DNA from: Planctomycetaceae bacterium
Lineage (GTDB): Bacteria; Planctomycetota; Planctomycetia; Planctomycetales; Planctomycetaceae
DNA: 8,154 nucleotides
Direction: 5' to 3'
NCBI GenBank assembly: GCA_020426065.1
Contig: JAGQQT010000161.1
Location: 1-8,154, forward strand
Shown: in pieces, positions 6,632-8,154 of the stretch
How the letters are laid out: each line of letters starts with the position of its first letter
Position numbering within the stretch: the stretch's first letter is position 1
The notes under the pieces: generated by a model
Told to the model about the DNA's origin: nothing
What the model saw: only the letters and a program-made list of their open reading frames with translations
Databases searched by the model: none
Program-made: the position numbers and the translations under genes

Positions 6632-6635
6632 CGTG
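6612..6635. promoter_or_regulatory. Dyad and possible extended -10 upstream of the sigma factor gene
   Basis: CATGTTATG (6612-6620) and CATAACGTG (6627-6635) are inverted repeats matching at eight of nine positions around a 6-base spacer. The left arm overlaps TGTTATGAT (6614-6622), which fits an extended -10 element on the plus strand. Transcription from it would begin near 6629, leaving a leader of about 65 bases to the ATG at 6695 but almost none to the ATG at 6638. No good -35 accompanies it. It may be a repressor site or a short RNA hairpin; both readings are tentative. Confidence 0.3.
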
Positions 6636-6694
6636 GGATGAAATCCAATTCAAACCGACTCCTCTTTTTATGGTCACTCAGATTCAGATTGTTC

Positions 6695-7321
6695 ATGTCC
6701 GACTCAGATGCCTCTTCAACAAATGTGAGTTTGCTACTCCGCATTCGTCAGAATGAACGTGATCCGCAAGCCTGGCGCGATTTTGTTGGACGGTATGGTC
6801 GGCGAATCTACGAATGGTGTCTCAACCGTAAGCTGCAGCCAGTGGATGCGGAAGATGTGACGCAGAATGTGCTCATCAAGCTGGCCCGACAGCTGGGGAC
6901 CTTCGAATACCAGCCGGAACTCACTTTTCGAGGCTGGCTGCGGAGGATTACGGAAAACGCGGTGAAGGATTATTTCCGTGAAATCAAGGCCGCCAAACGG
7001 AATGCGGATCTGGTCAATCCGCTGGAGGAACTCGAGGGACTGCCGGCTCAGGAGGATCTGGCAACGAGGCTCTGCCAGGAATTTGACCTGGAATTGCTGG
7101 AAATCGCCAAGCAAAGAGTGCGACAACGGGTAGAAGAACACCGCTGGGAAGCCTGGCGTTTAACGGCGGTAGAACGCATGGATGGGCAGGAAGTTGCCAG
7201 TCAGCTGAAAATGCAGTTGCCAACTGTTTATTCAAGTCGCTATCAGGTTCAAAAACTGATAGCGGAAGAAGTCGAACAGTTAATGTCCAGCAGTGAAAAC
7301 GTCCTTCGACTGGGAAGATGA
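6695..7321 (+). CDS. ECF-type RNA polymerase sigma factor
   Basis: The 208-residue protein from the ATG at 6695 is a group 4 (ECF) sigma factor that should redirect RNA polymerase to a specific promoter set. Region 2 spans about residues 26-94, with the core-binding/-10 recognition segment VDAEDVTQNVLIKL (50-63) and FRGWLRRITENAVKD (78-92). Region 4 spans about 135-195, with the helix-turn-helix DGQEVASQLKMQLPTVYSSR (163-182). Region 3 is absent, as expected. A longer reading from ATG 6638 adds 19 hydrophobic/basic residues. I prefer 6695 because MSDSD...NVSLL is the usual beginning of planctomycete relatives, though no clear Shine-Dalgarno precedes it. The stop overlaps the kinase start as ATGA, so both proteins are probably made from one message and used together. 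The target regulon is unknown. Confidence 0.9.
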   Translation: MSDSDASSTNVSLLLRIRQNERDPQAWRDFVGRYGRRIYEWCLNRKLQPVDAEDVTQNVLIKLARQLGTFEYQPELTFRGWLRRITENAVKDYFREIKAAKRNADLVNPLEELEGLPAQEDLATRLCQEFDLELLEIAKQRVRQRVEEHRWEAWRLTAVERMDGQEVASQLKMQLPTVYSSRYQVQKLIAEEVEQLMSSSENVLRLGR

Positions 7322-8154
7322 TGTCTGCCTGTCCGGAACAATCACAACTGGTGGAGTGGCTGGAAGCAGCCATCGGTGAAGAAGACCGGGCACGAATTGA
7401 ATCCCATATCTCCAGTTGCCCAGCCTGCCAGCAGAAGCTGGAGCATATCTCTGCTCACTTTGAAGAAACCAGAACCATGCTCCATTCGGAGCAGGCTACC
7501 ACCCGGAATCAGCTGAACTCCGAGCTGGTCGCCCGGATTGCCGATTTGCTGGCTGTTCCGCAACCTCGTACTGCAGCGCCCCCAGGCGATTTCCCAAAAA
7601 TCACCGGGTACGAAATCCAGAAGATGATTGCCCATGGGGGAATGGGTGTGGTTTATCTGGCTCGTCAGACTGCCGCAAACCGACTCGTGGCACTGAAACT
7701 GATGCTGCATGGCAGCACCTCCACCCAGGAGGAGGTGCAACGATTTCAAATCGAATCTCGAGCCGCCGCTCGACTCACCCATCAATACATTGTGCCCATC
7801 TATGAAGTTGGCACCAGCAACGGACGACCTTTTTTTTCCATGGGCTATGTCAACGGCAGCAGCCTGAAACAGTTGCTGGATGCCGGACCGCTCCCTTGCC
7901 GGGAAGCTGCTGAGATTGTCATGCAGATGGCCTCCGCTATCAACTATGCTCACCAGGAAGGAGTTTTGCATCGAGATCTCAAACCGGGAAATATCCTGAT
8001 CGACCGGGAAGGTCGACCACACCTCACCGATTTCGGCCTGGCCAAACTGGCGGAAGAAAATGAGGACCTCACTCTCACCGGACAGATCCTGGGAACTCCC
8101 AGTTATATGGCTCCAGAGCAGGCTCGCGGAGATTTGAGTCAGATCGGCCCTGCA
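7318..8154 (+). CDS. Ser/Thr protein kinase with N-terminal anti-sigma-like zinc motif (3'-truncated by window)
   Basis: The reading frame is open from tandem ATGs (7318 and 7321) to the window end, giving 279 residues of an incomplete protein. Residues 30-37 carry HxxxCxxC (H30, C34, C37), the zinc-binding anti-sigma (ZAS/zf-HC2) signature, inside a helical segment of about 60 residues. The kinase domain begins near residue 95. It has a Gly-rich loop AHGGMGVVY (A105 replaces the usual first Gly), VALK lysine K127, alpha-C glutamate E146, catalytic loop HRDLKPGN (D220, K222, N225), DFG D238 and APE (265-267). All catalytic residues visible so far are present, so it should be active. Planctomycete kinases of this class often continue into a membrane segment and repeat domains, but that part lies outside the window. 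The ATGA overlap with the sigma gene argues for translational coupling. Direct sigma binding by the zinc segment is inference. Confidence 0.92.
   Translation, partial: MMSACPEQSQLVEWLEAAIGEEDRARIESHISSCPACQQKLEHISAHFEETRTMLHSEQATTRNQLNSELVARIADLLAVPQPRTAAPPGDFPKITGYEIQKMIAHGGMGVVYLARQTAANRLVALKLMLHGSTSTQEEVQRFQIESRAAARLTHQYIVPIYEVGTSNGRPFFSMGYVNGSSLKQLLDAGPLPCREAAEIVMQMASAINYAHQEGVLHRDLKPGNILIDREGRPHLTDFGLAKLAEENEDLTLTGQILGTPSYMAPEQARGDLSQIGPA

Noticed and set aside
7342..8022. 226-codon open frame on the minus strand
   Set aside because: It is antisense to the kinase gene, whose HRD, DFG and APE motifs are intact; its product has no recognisable domain.

Overview
The window looks like chromosomal DNA from a planctomycete, probably a Gimesia/Planctomyces-type marine bacterium. 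This is inferred from protein style, not from a database match. Supporting signs are an ECF sigma factor overlapping a Ser/Thr kinase, a secreted monohaem cytochrome of a type I associate with planctomycetes, a secreted multidomain glycoside hydrolase, a Cys-rich surface protein and moderate GC. No tRNA, rRNA, CRISPR array, insertion sequence or phage gene is visible.

Layout. Positions 3-2467 (minus strand) hold a two-gene two-component operon: a globin-GAF-PAS histidine kinase followed, with a 4-base ATGA overlap, by a receiver-only response regulator. A 309-bp control region (2468-2776) separates it from a divergent plus-strand gene (2777-3808). That gene encodes an exported beta-barrel protein carrying an 18-cysteine, Cys/Asp-rich segment. 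A strong hairpin (3852-3902) lies between this gene and the convergent minus-strand gene at 3910-5745, a secreted GH-A-type glycoside hydrolase with Ig-like and carbohydrate-binding-like C-terminal modules. A 64-base stem-loop (5844-5907) separates it from an upstream minus-strand gene (5938-6435) for a cytochrome c-prime-like protein. After a second divergent intergenic region (6436-6694), which contains a dyad and two doubtful small ORFs, the plus strand carries an ECF sigma factor (6695-7321). A Ser/Thr kinase with an N-terminal anti-sigma-like zinc motif overlaps it (7318 to the window edge, truncated).

How they fit together. The window holds two independent signalling modules and three exported proteins. 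The globin-coupled kinase should sense a haem ligand such as O2, NO or CO and phosphorylate the adjacent receiver. The receiver has no output domain in its own chain, so the response must go through protein contact. In the sigma/kinase pair, the kinase chain carries the HxxxCxxC motif of zinc-binding anti-sigma factors next to a catalytic kinase domain. This suggests that the kinase itself holds and releases the co-encoded sigma factor. The least ordinary items are that sigma/ZAS-kinase unit, the globin-coupled kinase, the Cys/Asp-rich barrel and the dyad overlapping the kinase operon promoter. None is clearly a wholly new system.
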